Below are positions 16,738 to 25,872 of a DNA stretch of 64,000 nt, in pieces. The translations under genes and the position numbers were made by a program. Origin of the DNA: CAVRAZ01 sp963719135 (GTDB lineage Bacteria; Pseudomonadota; Gammaproteobacteria; DSM-19610). The stretch is taken from positions 962,667 to 1,026,666 of the forward strand of contig CAVRAZ010000001.1 of assembly GCA_963719135.1 (NCBI GenBank), given 5' to 3'. Within the stretch, counting starts at the first letter, position 1, and each line of letters starts with the position of its first letter. The notes beneath the pieces were generated by a model. That model was not told the origin of the DNA and ran no database searches. It saw nothing but the letters and a program-made list of their open reading frames with translations.

Positions 16738-17879
16738 GCGAGTACCTCATCGAGTCGGGCGAGCAGCAACTTGACCTCGTCAGGAGAAAAGGTGAGTGGA
16801 GGCAGCAACCGGAGGATCGCGGGATCGGACGCAGTCCCGGTGAGCACACGATGCGCAAAGAGCGCCCTCTGAATTTCGGAGGCGGGCCGGGGCATCCGGA
16901 GGCCGAGCAGCAGCCCGAGCCCCTGCACCGGAATCCGGCCCGCGGCCCAGTGGCGGATCGCCGCGCTCGCCCGGCGCACGTTCGCGAAGACCTGCTCGCG
17001 ATCGAAGACCTCGAGGGTGGCGATACCGGCCGCGCAGGCGAGCGGACCGCCGCCGAACGTGCTCCCCAGATCGCCGATCCTGAGCTGGCCCGCCACGGCG
17101 GTCGTCGCCACCACGGCCCCGATCGGCACTCCGCTGGCGAGGCCCTTGGCGAGGGTCAGCACGTCGGGCGTCACTCCGCAGGCTTCCGCGGCGGTGAACG
17201 CCCCGGCCCGGCCCGCGCCGGACTGAATCTCGTCGAAGATGAGCACGGCCCCCGCCCGATCGCACTCGGCGCGCGCGGCGCGGAGGAACTCGGGGGAGCA
17301 GTCGCGGGCGCCGGACATTCCCTGGACCGGCTCCACGATCAGGGCCGCAACCGAATCGTCCACCAGCCGCCCCATGGCGGCCACGTCGTTGAACGGGACC
17401 TTGGTCGATAGCGGCAGTCCGGCGCGATTCGCCCCCGCTTCGTACTTCTCCCCGTCGGTCACCGCAAGGCAGCCGACGGTCCGGCCATGCCAACCTCCCT
17501 GCACCGACACGATGCGTTGCCGCCCGGTGACCTTGCGGGCGAGTCCGAGCGCGTTCTCGTTGGCCTCCGCGCCCGAGTTGCAGAAGAACACCTTGCCGAG
17601 ATCTCCGGGGCAGCGCTCGGCGATCAGCTCGGCCAGCTCTTCCCGCAGCCGAATCGGCACCGCGGTGGAGTAGAAGATGAGCTTCGCCGCCTGGTCCTGG
17701 ATCGCCTTCACCACGTGCGGGTGGCAGTGACCGGTCGATGTGACCGCATGCCCGCCATAGGCGTCGAGCCATTCGTTCCCGTCTTCATCCACCACCCAGG
17801 AGCCGTGACCTGACACGGCGACCAGAGGCATTGGAGGGTAGACCGGCAGCAGGGCTCCGGTGGAAACAGCGTGGGTCAT
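16734..17879 (-). CDS. argD: Acetylornithine aminotransferase
   Basis: 381 aa, class-III PLP aminotransferase. Visible are GGHAVTSTGHCHPHVV, FFCNSGAEANENALGLARK, the Asp-containing LIFDEIQSGAGRAG and the PLP lysine in TLAKGLASGVPIGA. It converts N-acetylglutamate semialdehyde to N-acetylornithine. ATGA overlaps join it to argC upstream and argF' downstream. Members of this family can also serve lysine or diaminopimelate synthesis. Confidence 0.93.
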   Translation of the reverse strand: MTHAVSTGALLPVYPPMPLVAVSGHGSWVVDEDGNEWLDAYGGHAVTSTGHCHPHVVKAIQDQAAKLIFYSTAVPIRLREELAELIAERCPGDLGKVFFCNSGAEANENALGLARKVTGRQRIVSVQGGWHGRTVGCLAVTDGEKYEAGANRAGLPLSTKVPFNDVAAMGRLVDDSVAALIVEPVQGMSGARDCSPEFLRAARAECDRAGAVLIFDEIQSGAGRAGAFTAAEACGVTPDVLTLAKGLASGVPIGAVVATTAVAGQLRIGDLGSTFGGGPLACAAGIATLEVFDREQVFANVRRASAAIRHWAAGRIPVQGLGLLLGLRMPRPASEIQRALFAHRVLTGTASDPAILRLLPPLTFSPDEVKLLLARLDEVLA

Positions 17880-18907
17880 ATGGGAAGCATTCCGGGTAGG
17901 AGAAGGCCGGCGGTCTCGTCGAGGCCCAGGGCGAGGTTCATCGCCTGCACCGCCTGTCCACCGGCTCCCTTGATGAGGTTGTCGAGAGCGAGGCTCACCT
18001 GCACTTCACGACCCTCGGGTGAGACCGCGACGTGGAGCAGGGCAAGGTTGGTGCCGACTGTGTGGGTAAGCTCGGGCGGGTTCGAAAGCATCTGAACGAA
18101 CGGACGCCCGCTGTAGGCGCTCTGGTAGCGCGCGACCACCGCTTCGGCGGCTTCCGGCTCGGCGAGGCTGGCGTGCAGGGTGGCATAGATGCCCCGAACG
18201 AAGGGTCCCGAGTGCGTCATGAGCCTTGCGGAGGCATTCGGATTGCCGGTCCAGATGCGCCACTGCTCCAGGATCTCTCCCTCGTGGCGGTGACCCATCA
18301 CCGAGTAGGCGAACAGATTATGGGCCCGGGCCGGATGATGGGTGGTGGGCCTGGGATGGACCCCGGCGCCGCTCGACCCGGTCACCCCGAACACGGCCGG
18401 CGGCGCGGCGAGCTCGGCGCCCGCGAGCGGATAGAGCGCCAGCTCGGCGGCGGTCGCGAAACAGCCGGGCGACGCGATGCCGCTCGCGCCGCGAAGCGAA
18501 GTTCCCAGCACATCCGCCAGACCGTAGCGAAACCGGTGCACCAGCGCGGGAGCAGGATGGGCCCCGTAGTACCGCTCGTGCAACCGCCCGTCCTGGATCC
18601 GGAAATCGGCGGCGAGATCGATCACCAGGCCGGGCCCGGCCTCCCAGACTTCCCCCATGACCTCGGACGACTGGCCATGCTCGAGGGCGAGAAAGACCAC
18701 ATCGCGACCTTTGGCGGCTTCCGCCGCGGCGAGCCCGGAAAAGCGGGCCTCGGTCAGCAGGCCGAGGCCCGGGTGCACCTCCGCGATCGCCTTGCCGGCC
18801 TGGCTCCGACTCACCGCGACCAGGTCGTGCACCCCGGGATGCTGGAGCAGGATCCGGAGCAGCTCGCCGCCCACATAACCCGCGGCGCCGATCAGGGCCA
18901 CTCTCAT
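17876..18907 (-). CDS. argC: N-acetyl-gamma-glutamyl-phosphate reductase
   Basis: 343 aa. The N-terminal Rossmann motif is VALIGAAGYVGGELLRIL, and the catalytic cysteine sits in ASPGCFATAAEL. The family's TGSSGAGVHP segment and HRHEGEI histidine region follow. It reduces acetylglutamyl phosphate to the semialdehyde. Its ATG overlaps the stop of the P-loop gene (ATGA). Confidence 0.94.
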   Translation of the reverse strand: MRVALIGAAGYVGGELLRILLQHPGVHDLVAVSRSQAGKAIAEVHPGLGLLTEARFSGLAAAEAAKGRDVVFLALEHGQSSEVMGEVWEAGPGLVIDLAADFRIQDGRLHERYYGAHPAPALVHRFRYGLADVLGTSLRGASGIASPGCFATAAELALYPLAGAELAAPPAVFGVTGSSGAGVHPRPTTHHPARAHNLFAYSVMGHRHEGEILEQWRIWTGNPNASARLMTHSGPFVRGIYATLHASLAEPEAAEAVVARYQSAYSGRPFVQMLSNPPELTHTVGTNLALLHVAVSPEGREVQVSLALDNLIKGAGGQAVQAMNLALGLDETAGLLLPGMLPI

Positions 18908-20028
18908 GAGGCGGACAGGCGGACCGGCGGACCGGCGGACAGGGTGGCCGGGTGCTCCAGCGCCTCCCGAACCGTGGTGACCAGTCCCGGCGAATCGCGC
19001 AGCGCGTTATGGGCGGGGTATCCGAGCTGCCCGATGATGTAGTCCCGCCCCACCTGGTTGTCGGTCGCCGGTCCGGTGAAGCAGGTAATGGGGAGGTGGA
19101 ATCGGTCGGCGTAGAGCTGGCTCGCGCCCCAGCAGGCCACCGGATCGGGCGCGGCGATGACATGGGCCGCCGCGAGTCCCATCAGCCCGGGATCGTCGAG
19201 AATGTCCTGCACGCCATACTCGCCCAGGATGCCATCGCCCAGCTCCGCGACGACCACGTCGGGCCGGACCCCGGCGGCGCTCCCCGGCGCCGGACCCCTG
19301 GCGATGCGGTTCAACAGGCCGCGCGCCACCGGAACGGTCATGCCGGGGTGGGTGCTCGCGATGCCCGCGTCGTTGAAGGTGTAGGCCACCAGCGCCCCGG
19401 CATCCTGCATCGCGAGGGTGTCCCGCATCAGGGAGACCCCGGTGAGCTTGCAGGCGGCGACCCGGAGCCCGCTGCGACATAACCCGCGAACCAGCTCGGT
19501 CGCCGCGACCGTCTTGCCGGCGTTCATGCAGGTGCCCGCGACGTACACCACGGGGATCGTCGATTCGAGCGCCTGAGCCCCGGGGATCGCGCCCTCCCGG
19601 ATCGAGGCCGGGGTACCGACCCGGTCCCCCAGGTCGGGAAAGGCGAGAATCGCCCCCAGCACTTCGGCCCGGAACGGCGGGCCGATATCGGGATTCGACG
19701 AGGTGCAGCGTCCCAGAATGCCGCCGAGATTGAGCACGTTGATGACGTCGCCGACCGCGATCCGCTCGGGGACTTCCCCGGCGTAGCCCCGGAGCGCTCG
19801 CCGGGAACCGAGCGTTCCGGCAAGGACGTCGCCGGCGCGGAGCGACATCATCCGGCCGGAAGGATCCTCCACCGTGTTGTAGGTGGATTTGTCGTCGAGA
19901 ATCCGGACCGCGAGGATATAGCCCTCCCGGGCCACGATCTCGTTGCCCACGATCACATCATGCGCCAGCCTGGCGTTCCGGGTGGAGGACGCGATCCGAT
20001 CGAGGTGGATCCGGGTGGTGACGACCAT
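18904..20028 (-). CDS. P-loop NTPase of unknown function embedded in the arginine operon
   Basis: 374 aa from ATG 20028 (MVVTTRIHLDRI). The C-terminal half is a P-loop domain of the dethiobiotin-synthetase/MobB/DUF1611 type: AGTCMNAGKTVAATEL, then KLTGVSLMRDTLAMQDAGA, VVVAELGDGILGEYG and HVIAAPDP. The N-terminal half is beta-rich with DKSTYNTVEDPSGRM. It sits 1 bp after argG and overlaps argC, so it is made with the arginine enzymes. I do not know its function; an ATP-dependent ligase or synthetase step in acyl-amino-acid metabolism is one possibility. The final codons lie in a GGCGGAC-type GC-rich repeat. Confidence 0.7.
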   Translation of the reverse strand: MVVTTRIHLDRIASSTRNARLAHDVIVGNEIVAREGYILAVRILDDKSTYNTVEDPSGRMMSLRAGDVLAGTLGSRRALRGYAGEVPERIAVGDVINVLNLGGILGRCTSSNPDIGPPFRAEVLGAILAFPDLGDRVGTPASIREGAIPGAQALESTIPVVYVAGTCMNAGKTVAATELVRGLCRSGLRVAACKLTGVSLMRDTLAMQDAGALVAYTFNDAGIASTHPGMTVPVARGLLNRIARGPAPGSAAGVRPDVVVAELGDGILGEYGVQDILDDPGLMGLAAAHVIAAPDPVACWGASQLYADRFHLPITCFTGPATDNQVGRDYIIGQLGYPAHNALRDSPGLVTTVREALEHPATLSAGPPVRLSAS

Positions 20029-20029
20029 A

Positions 20030-21232
20030 TCAGGAGTCCGGCGAAGCGCCGTTCCGGGCGGCCCGCTCGGCGAGCAGCTCGGGGATGGCCCCGATCCGGG
20101 CGAAGGCGCGGGCTTCCTCCCCGGTCCAGAGCCGGTGCTCCTCGCCATAAGTCGCCACCGAGCGATCCATCATGGAGAAGGGACTCCGGGTGCCGGTGAC
20201 GAGAAAGCGGCCCGGCGCAAGCCGGACCCGGGTTTCCCCGGTCACCCGCTGCTGCGAGCTGGTGAAGAGCGCTTCGATGTCCCGCAGGGCCGGGTCGAAG
20301 TAGTGGCCTTCGTGCAACCGGTCGCCGTAGAAACGACCGAGCTGATCCTTCCAGAAGACCTGCCACTTGGTCAGCACGAGCTTCTCGAGCTCACGATGGG
20401 CGGCGATCAGAATGAGCGCGGCCCCCGCCTCGAAGCCGATCCGCCCCTTGATGCCGAGCGCGGTCTCGCCCACGTGGATGTTGTGGCCGATCCCGTACCC
20501 GGCGGCGCGGGCACTGAGGCTGGCAATGAGGTCGGGCCCGGCCAGGGGCTCATCATCGAGCGAGACCGGCACGCCCTGCTCCCAACCGAGGACCAGCTCG
20601 GCGGGACTGGGCGCGTTCGGCGGCGGGTCGAGCAGCTCGGCGGGCGGTCCGGCCCACGAATCGTGGGTCCATCCACCACCCCAGGTGGTTCCCCAGAGCC
20701 CGGCGTTGACGCTGTAGGCCGACGCTTTGAGCGGCACCGGGAGCTTTCGCTCTTCGAGATAGGCGATCGCCCGCTCGCGGGTCAGGCTCTCGTCCCGGAT
20801 CGGCGTCAGGATTTCGAGATCGGGCGCGAGCACCCGGAGGGCCACATCGAAGCGGATCTGGTCGTTTCCCGCGCCGGTCGAGCCGTGAGCCACCGCGGCC
20901 GCCCCGATCTCGCGGGCCATCTGCACCAGGGCGATGGCCTGCTGGGTCCGCTCGGCGGCGACGGAAAGCGGATACACCTCGCCGCGGAGGACGTTGCCCT
21001 GAATCAGGAAGCGCACGAACCGCTGGAACACGGCATACCGGGCATCCACTTCGTGGTGGGTGGCTGCGCCCACCGCTTCGGCCTGGCGGCGGATGGCGGC
21101 CCGCTCCTCGGCGGAGCTGCCGCCGGTGTTGACGTAGACGGTGTGCACCGCGAAGCCCCGTTCGCGGAGCCGGGGGACGCAGTAGGAGGTATCGAGGCCA
21201 CCGGAGAAGGCCAAGGCGAGCGGTTTATGCAT
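20030..21232 (-). CDS. argG: Argininosuccinate synthase
   Basis: 400 aa. PP-loop ATPase motif LALAFSGGLDTSY at the N-terminus, VAHGSTGAGNDQIRF, and EDEPL-like SLDDEPLAG region; length is normal. It condenses citrulline with aspartate. It is the first gene of the nine-gene arginine operon. A palindromic TGCATA-rich sequence overlaps its start codon and likely -10 element, consistent with ArgR control. Confidence 0.95.
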   Translation of the reverse strand: MHKPLALAFSGGLDTSYCVPRLRERGFAVHTVYVNTGGSSAEERAAIRRQAEAVGAATHHEVDARYAVFQRFVRFLIQGNVLRGEVYPLSVAAERTQQAIALVQMAREIGAAAVAHGSTGAGNDQIRFDVALRVLAPDLEILTPIRDESLTRERAIAYLEERKLPVPLKASAYSVNAGLWGTTWGGGWTHDSWAGPPAELLDPPPNAPSPAELVLGWEQGVPVSLDDEPLAGPDLIASLSARAAGYGIGHNIHVGETALGIKGRIGFEAGAALILIAAHRELEKLVLTKWQVFWKDQLGRFYGDRLHEGHYFDPALRDIEALFTSSQQRVTGETRVRLAPGRFLVTGTRSPFSMMDRSVATYGEEHRLWTGEEARAFARIGAIPELLAERAARNGASPDS

Positions 21233-21247
21233 ACTGCATAAATATGC
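21229..21247 (-). promoter_or_regulatory. Putative ARG box (ArgR operator) overlapping argG promoter
   Basis: GCATACTGCATAAATATGC contains three TGCATA/GCATA half-motifs; GCATAAATATGC is an almost perfect palindrome. TGCAT half-sites resemble ARG boxes of high-GC bacteria. On the minus strand TATTTA lies 6 nt before the argG ATG and would be the -10, with TTGCGG as a possible -35, so a bound repressor would cover the promoter. ArgR is encoded at the operon end. Operator identity is inferred. Confidence 0.6.
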
Positions 21248-21346
21248 CTATTCGGTCGCTTCCCCGCAATCCTCTGGGGTTCTTCACCCCTCCTTAACGG
21301 TTTCTTGGCGAGCCGCCACCCAGGTTGGTCCCATGGAGCCCGTATC

Positions 21347-23179
21347 ATGATCAATGGCTTGACCCTCGCGGAACTCAAGCGCCGCGTCGCCGAGCAGCTC
21401 ATCGCGACGGGGACCGGGAATGGCGTCACCCTGGATGATCAGGTGGCGGCCCGGCTGCGAGAGCTGCGCCGGCATATCGGGGAACGGCTGGTTGCCGGCG
21501 GATTCGCGACTCCGACCGACCTGGCGGCGGCCAATGAGGAGGCCCGGACCACTGGCGAGATCTTCACCCAGGTGCTCCAGCGCCGTTTCGGGGTCGAGGA
21601 GCGCGAGATTTTCCGGGCTCTGGCCGCGGAGGTCGAGCTTCCCTTCGTGGATGGGAGCACCCTGCTGGCCGACCTCGATCCGACCCTCGCCCTCACCCTC
21701 CCGGCCCGGTTCCGCGAGTTCAACCACGTCATTCCGATCCGCCGGAGCGGTGAAACGGTGGTCGTCGCGACGTTCGATCCGTTCGCGGCGACTCCGGGGC
21801 TCGCCCGAGCGATGGGGACCGAGTCGATCGAGCGCCTCCTGGTCACCGGCACCGACTATCAGCGGCTCAATGCCGCGGTCGACCTGGCGGGTCAGCGGCG
21901 GGCGGACGGGTCCCTGGCGGCCCCGGCGCCGATGCTCCCGTCCGAGGACGAGGCCACTGAGGCGTCGACGGTCGCACTCCTCGACTCGATCCTGCTCGAG
22001 GCGGTGGCCACCCGGGCCAGTGACATCCATTTCGAGATCTACGACAATCGTCCCCGCATCCGGATCCGGGTCGACGGCGACCTGCACGACCTCCGCCACC
22101 TGACGCTGTCCCCGGCCCAGTACGTGGCGGTCGTCAACGTCGGCAAGGTGCGGGCGCGTCTCGACATCGCCGAGCACCGCGCGCCTCAGGGCGGCCGCTT
22201 CAGTACCCGGATCGGCGATCGGGCCTTCGACGTCCGGGCCCAGACCCAGCCGTCGCTGTACGGCGAGCATCTGGTGCTCCGGCTGCTTCCCCAGGAGACC
22301 AAGCCCCTCACCATCGCCGACCTGGGATTCTCGGCTGAGCTGGCCGGCCGGTATGGGCGGCTGCTCAACAGTCCCGGTGGGCTGGTGCTGGTGGTAGGCC
22401 CCACCGGGAGTGGAAAATCGACGACTCTCTACGCCGGTCTGCTGGTGCTGGCGAATGATCCCAGTCGAAAGGTGATCAGCATCGAGGACCCCATCGAGTA
22501 CGCGATCAACGGGGTTCAGCAGTGCCAGGTGCTCCCGGAGATCGGGTTCGTGTTCGCGCAGGCGATGCGGGCGTTCGTGCGGGAGGATCCCGATGTGATT
22601 CTGGTCGGGGAAATCCGCGACGGCGAAACCGCGTTGGAGGCGCTCCGCGCTTCGCAGACCGGCCACCTGGTCCTGTCGACCCTCCACTGCAACGACACAG
22701 TGGACGCGGTGCAACGACTGCATGACCTCGGGATGCACCCCAACTCGATCGGCAGCGAGCTTCTGGCGGTCATCTCCCAGCGCCTGGCCAAGCGGATCTG
22801 TCCGGACTGCCGGGAAAAGGCGGAGCCCGATGCGGTGCTGCTGGGCGAGGTCTTCCCGGACGGCGCGCCCGAAGGTTTTGTGGCGTATCGAGGCAAGGGA
22901 TGCGAGCGCTGCGGGGGCCGGGGAACTTACGGGCGGGTGGCGGTGGCGGAGTATCTCCCGGTCACGCCTCAGGTGCGGCTCGCGATCTCACGTCAGCTCC
23001 CTCTCGATGCCCTCCGCGACGAGGCCAGGAAGGCCGGCCTGCGGCCGCTCCGGCTCGAAGCGCTGGGGATGGTCCAGGCGGGGCTCATCGGATTCATGGA
23101 GCTTCGGGATATGATTCCGCCGGATGCTCTTGGGGGACCTTCGACTCCGATCTCGACCGGCGGCCCCCAAGCCCGATAA
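21347..23179 (+). CDS. PilB/GspE-family secretion or pilus assembly ATPase
   Basis: About 610 aa from ATG 21347 (MINGLTLAELKRRV), preceded by GGAG. The N-terminal MshEN-like domain (residues 20-180) is followed by the ATPase core: Walker A VVGPTGSGKSTTLYAG near 345, Asp box and Walker B VILVGEIRDGETALEAL, His box TGHLVLSTLHCND. The zinc-binding segment has four cysteines (CPDCREK and CERCGGRGTYGRV) near 480-525. Such ATPases drive type IV pilus or type II secretion assembly. No pilin or inner-membrane platform gene is adjacent, so it is an orphan here. Its last 86 bp overlap a convergent membrane-protein gene. Confidence 0.9.
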   Translation: MINGLTLAELKRRVAEQLIATGTGNGVTLDDQVAARLRELRRHIGERLVAGGFATPTDLAAANEEARTTGEIFTQVLQRRFGVEEREIFRALAAEVELPFVDGSTLLADLDPTLALTLPARFREFNHVIPIRRSGETVVVATFDPFAATPGLARAMGTESIERLLVTGTDYQRLNAAVDLAGQRRADGSLAAPAPMLPSEDEATEASTVALLDSILLEAVATRASDIHFEIYDNRPRIRIRVDGDLHDLRHLTLSPAQYVAVVNVGKVRARLDIAEHRAPQGGRFSTRIGDRAFDVRAQTQPSLYGEHLVLRLLPQETKPLTIADLGFSAELAGRYGRLLNSPGGLVLVVGPTGSGKSTTLYAGLLVLANDPSRKVISIEDPIEYAINGVQQCQVLPEIGFVFAQAMRAFVREDPDVILVGEIRDGETALEALRASQTGHLVLSTLHCNDTVDAVQRLHDLGMHPNSIGSELLAVISQRLAKRICPDCREKAEPDAVLLGEVFPDGAPEGFVAYRGKGCERCGGRGTYGRVAVAEYLPVTPQVRLAISRQLPLDALRDEARKAGLRPLRLEALGMVQAGLIGFMELRDMIPPDALGGPSTPISTGGPQAR

Positions 23180-23522
23180 GCCCTCCGATCGCGAGTCCGA
23201 CGACCACGCCGTTTCCGGTGACGCTCACCAGGGGCGGCAGAACCTGCGGTCCAGGCTGGCCCAGGAGCAGGGAGAGCGAGATTCCGAGCAGGCTCGCGAG
23301 CCCACCCGCGATTACGCCCCGGCCAGCGAGCCGCGGCATGCTGCCCTGGCTGCCCGCGACAGTGAGGAACGCCGCGATCCCCCCGGGCAGGAGCCGGAGG
23401 AAGGGATCGAGTCCGTCGGTGACGACCCCGGAGACCAGCGCTTCGATCCCCGCGATGCCGGCGTGGGCCACCGCCCCCGCCAGCACCGCGGTGACGAGCC
23501 TCAGGGGACGGTCGCGACGCAC
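23094..23522 (-). CDS. Small Gly/Leu-rich membrane protein
   Basis: 142 aa from a GTG at 23522 that overlaps the end of the RidA gene. About four hydrophobic segments (LVTAVLAGAVAHAG, LRLLPGGIAAFLTVAG, GVIAGGLASLLGISLSLLLG, GNGVVVGLAIGGLIGLGG) and a polar tail. No recognised family. Its 3' end overlaps pilB tail-to-tail by 86 bp; either this is a real convergent overlap or translation ends earlier in an allele not seen here. Confidence 0.5.
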   Translation of the reverse strand: MRRDRPLRLVTAVLAGAVAHAGIAGIEALVSGVVTDGLDPFLRLLPGGIAAFLTVAGSQGSMPRLAGRGVIAGGLASLLGISLSLLLGQPGPQVLPPLVSVTGNGVVVGLAIGGLIGLGGRRSRSESKVPQEHPAESYPEAP

Positions 23523-23950
23523 TCGATCTCGGTTCGTCCACCGAGCGCGAGGCCGGTGGCGCCGAACGCGCTCCGGGCCGGCTTGTTGGTCGGGAAGAAG
23601 GTGACGTACACCGTGTTCATCCGGCCCCACTCCCCGATATCGGCGAGCATCACCAGGCACTTGACCACCCGGTCCATCCCGGAGCCGTTGGCCTCGAGCA
23701 GCGCCTTGATGTTGGTGAGAGCCTGTCTGGTCTCCGCCTCGATCCCGCCGGGAATCAGCTTGCCGGTGCTGTCGGTGCCGAGCTGGCCCGAGAGATACAG
23801 CATGTGATCCACCCGGACGGCGGGGGAGAACGGGAGCGACGCCATGGCGCCGGGCCGGGTGATGTAGTGGACCTCGGGGGCCCGGCCCTGGGCGGCCAGG
23901 CCGCCGGCCGGGGCAAGCAGGACGAGCGCGAGTGGGAGGGTGCGACGCAT
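23501..23950 (-). CDS. Secreted RidA/YjgF-family protein
   Basis: 149 aa. A signal peptide (MRRTLPLALVLLAPAGGLAAQ) is followed by a RidA domain with LYLSGQLGTD, ETRQALTNIKALLEANG, VVKCLVMLADI and the late GGRTEIECVATVP, retaining the conserved Arg region near RSAFG. Cytosolic RidA deaminates reactive enamines/imines; export is less common, and its substrate in the envelope is unknown. The downstream membrane protein overlaps it. Confidence 0.85.
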   Translation of the reverse strand: MRRTLPLALVLLAPAGGLAAQGRAPEVHYITRPGAMASLPFSPAVRVDHMLYLSGQLGTDSTGKLIPGGIEAETRQALTNIKALLEANGSGMDRVVKCLVMLADIGEWGRMNTVYVTFFPTNKPARSAFGATGLALGGRTEIECVATVP

Positions 23951-24096
23951 GGACGGGGCCTCGAGTTGGGGTGGACGCTCGCAACAAGTTCCCCCGCCGC
24001 CTCTGCCGTGTCAATCGCCCAACCGAGCGTGGATGTGTGCCAGCCTCCGCCCTCAAGCGTCTGTCTGCACGACCGGCGCACTCTGGGCGAGCGTGC

Positions 24097-24124
24097 TTGC
24101 GGGTTACGAAAACATCGTTATGCT
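24097..24124 (+). promoter_or_regulatory. Sigma70-like promoter of the OmpA-like gene
   Basis: TTGCGG (24097-24102), a 16-nt spacer, then TATGCT (24119-24124). The predicted start is near 24131, leaving a leader of about 88 nt before the ATG at 24219 with a good Shine-Dalgarno AAGGAG at 24207-24212. Confidence 0.5.
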
Positions 24125-24218
24125 AGACCCTCGGACAACTTGGAGCGGGTTCACGCGGGGCGGCGGAGCGCCGGGGACCCGGCGCTGGGACTCCACGCGC
24201 CAGACAAGGAGAGGCGTT

Positions 24219-25807
24219 ATGCGGAACTATTTCCTCACGGCCGGCATCGCCGGCCTCCTGGCCGCCGGGGCGGCGGGATCCCTGTCGGCCCAGCAGAAGG
24301 GGAGCTGGGAGCTGGGCGGGTTTGGCAGGTATACCGACTTCGATAAGAGCTACGAAGTCTCCCACCAGTCCGCCAACGCCTATGGCGCTCGGCTTGCGGC
24401 TGGGCTATTTCTTCACTCCCCATTTCGTGCTCGAAGGAGACGGATCGATCACCTGGTCCGACGTGAAGGAGTTCTGGGTGGGCTACGGGAGCAGCGCCCT
24501 GGTCTACATGCCGTTCCACCTGCGGCTGATGTACAACCAGCGGTTCGGCGGCGAGGACGGCCGCCTCTCCTGGTTCCTGGGCGCCGGGCCCGCCTATAAC
24601 CGATACGGCAAGAAGGTCGCCGGCCTGCCCGGTTTCAAGGGCGACGGGTTCGGCGCCGATTGGGCCGTGTCCGGTATCACCGGGATCCGGGCTCATCTGT
24701 ATCCCTGGCTCGGCCTCCGGTTGGACGGCACCATCGATTACATCCCGAAGCCCAATAACGGCGACCCGGATGTGGTCGAGCCAGGCCGCCGGGATCACCG
24801 GCACCCCGGCGGATAAGAATGTGAACCTCGGTGCGCAGTTGGGCCTTTCCCTCTTCCTCGGGGTCTGCACCCGGGAACGCGATGGCACCACCATTACCCC
24901 GACCAGCGCCACCATCAAGCCCGGGGAGTCGGCGAGCTTCTCAGCGACGGCCACGCACTGCGGCCGGCCCGACGAAGTGGTGTATTCCGTGAGCGGCACC
25001 GGCACGGTGAGCGCGGGCGGGATCTACACCTCCAACATGCCGGGCACCGGCACGGTGACCGCCTGCGGCACGAAGAACCGGGTCTGCTCCTCGGCGAGCG
25101 TCACCGTCACGGCGCCCCCGCCGCCGGTCCGCGTCACCTCCTGCGAGATCTCGCCGACCACGGTGTCGCTCCGGATCGATCAGCCGGTGACCTACACCAT
25201 TACCCGGGTGTACAGCGACGGCCGGCGCGAAGCGGTGTCGGGCTTCACTCTGCAGTCCACCGGCGGCTCGGTGGCGGGATCCAGCGTGAGCTGGAGCGTC
25301 CCGGGCGAGCATGTCGTGACCTCCACCGTCCAGGACTGCCCGCAGAACCTGACTGCGCGGGCCACGGTCGAGCAGCCGATCCGGATGACCGTCAGCGAGG
25401 CGAATCGCGACTCGGCCAAGGCGTTCTTCGAGTTCGACAAGTCGGAGATCTATCGCGAGGCCGATCAGCAGGATCTCGACAGCCTGGCGGTGACCCTCCA
25501 GGCGCACCCCGAGATCAAGCTGGTGATCGACGGGCACACCGACTCCGATGGAACCGTGAAGTACAACGAAGCCCTGGGCATGCGCCGGGCGCAGTCGGTC
25601 AAGGATTACCTGGCCTCGCATGGCGCTCCGGTCGACCGGATGACGATCATTCTCCGATCGTTCAGCGAGTGCCATCCGGTGTCTCCGAATGCCACCGAAG
25701 TCGGCCGGGCCCAGAATCGTCGGGCCGAGATTCAGGAATTCGGGAATCAGCAGCCAGGACCAGCCGACGTTTCCTGCGCGGAAGCGGGCAGGAACCGGGC
25801 GCCGTAA
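24219..25807 (+). pseudogene. OmpA-family outer-membrane protein, interrupted by two frameshifts
   Basis: The protein is spread over three frames. Frame 1 (24219 to about 24385) gives a signal peptide MRNYFLTAGIAGLLAAG..SLSAQQ and the first barrel strands. Frame 2 (about 24385-24775) has alternating beta-barrel sequence (LRLGYFFTPHFVLEGDG, SWFLGAGPAYNRYG). Frame 3 (about 24775-25807) has the last strand, an Ig-like/BIG segment with Cys pairs, and a C-terminal peptidoglycan-binding OmpA domain: FFEFDKSEI, IDGHTDSDG, NEALGMRRAQSVKDYL, NRRAEIQ. Joining the frames restores about 530 continuous residues. The shifts lie near TATGGCGCTCGG and GATGTGGTCGAG. They may be real mutations or sequence errors; promoter, RBS and terminator are intact. 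Confidence 0.8.
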
Positions 25808-25827
25808 GCTGAAAGCAGGAGCACACG

Positions 25828-25862
25828 AAAGAGGGACGGTCGCTGACCGTCCCTCTTTTTCT
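25828..25862 (+). terminator. Rho-independent terminator after the OmpA-like gene
   Basis: A 14-bp stem (AAAGAGGGACGGTC / GACCGTCCCTCTTT) with a 3-nt GCT loop is followed by a T run. It ends the OmpA transcript; the A-rich left arm could let it act for the convergent EamA gene too. Confidence 0.9.
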
Positions 25863-25872
25863 TGGGCTCCGT

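Noticed and set aside
21268..21292. Terminator between argG and the pilB-like gene
   Set aside because: GGGG/CCCC arms form only a 4-5 bp stem without a T run; both genes point away from it.
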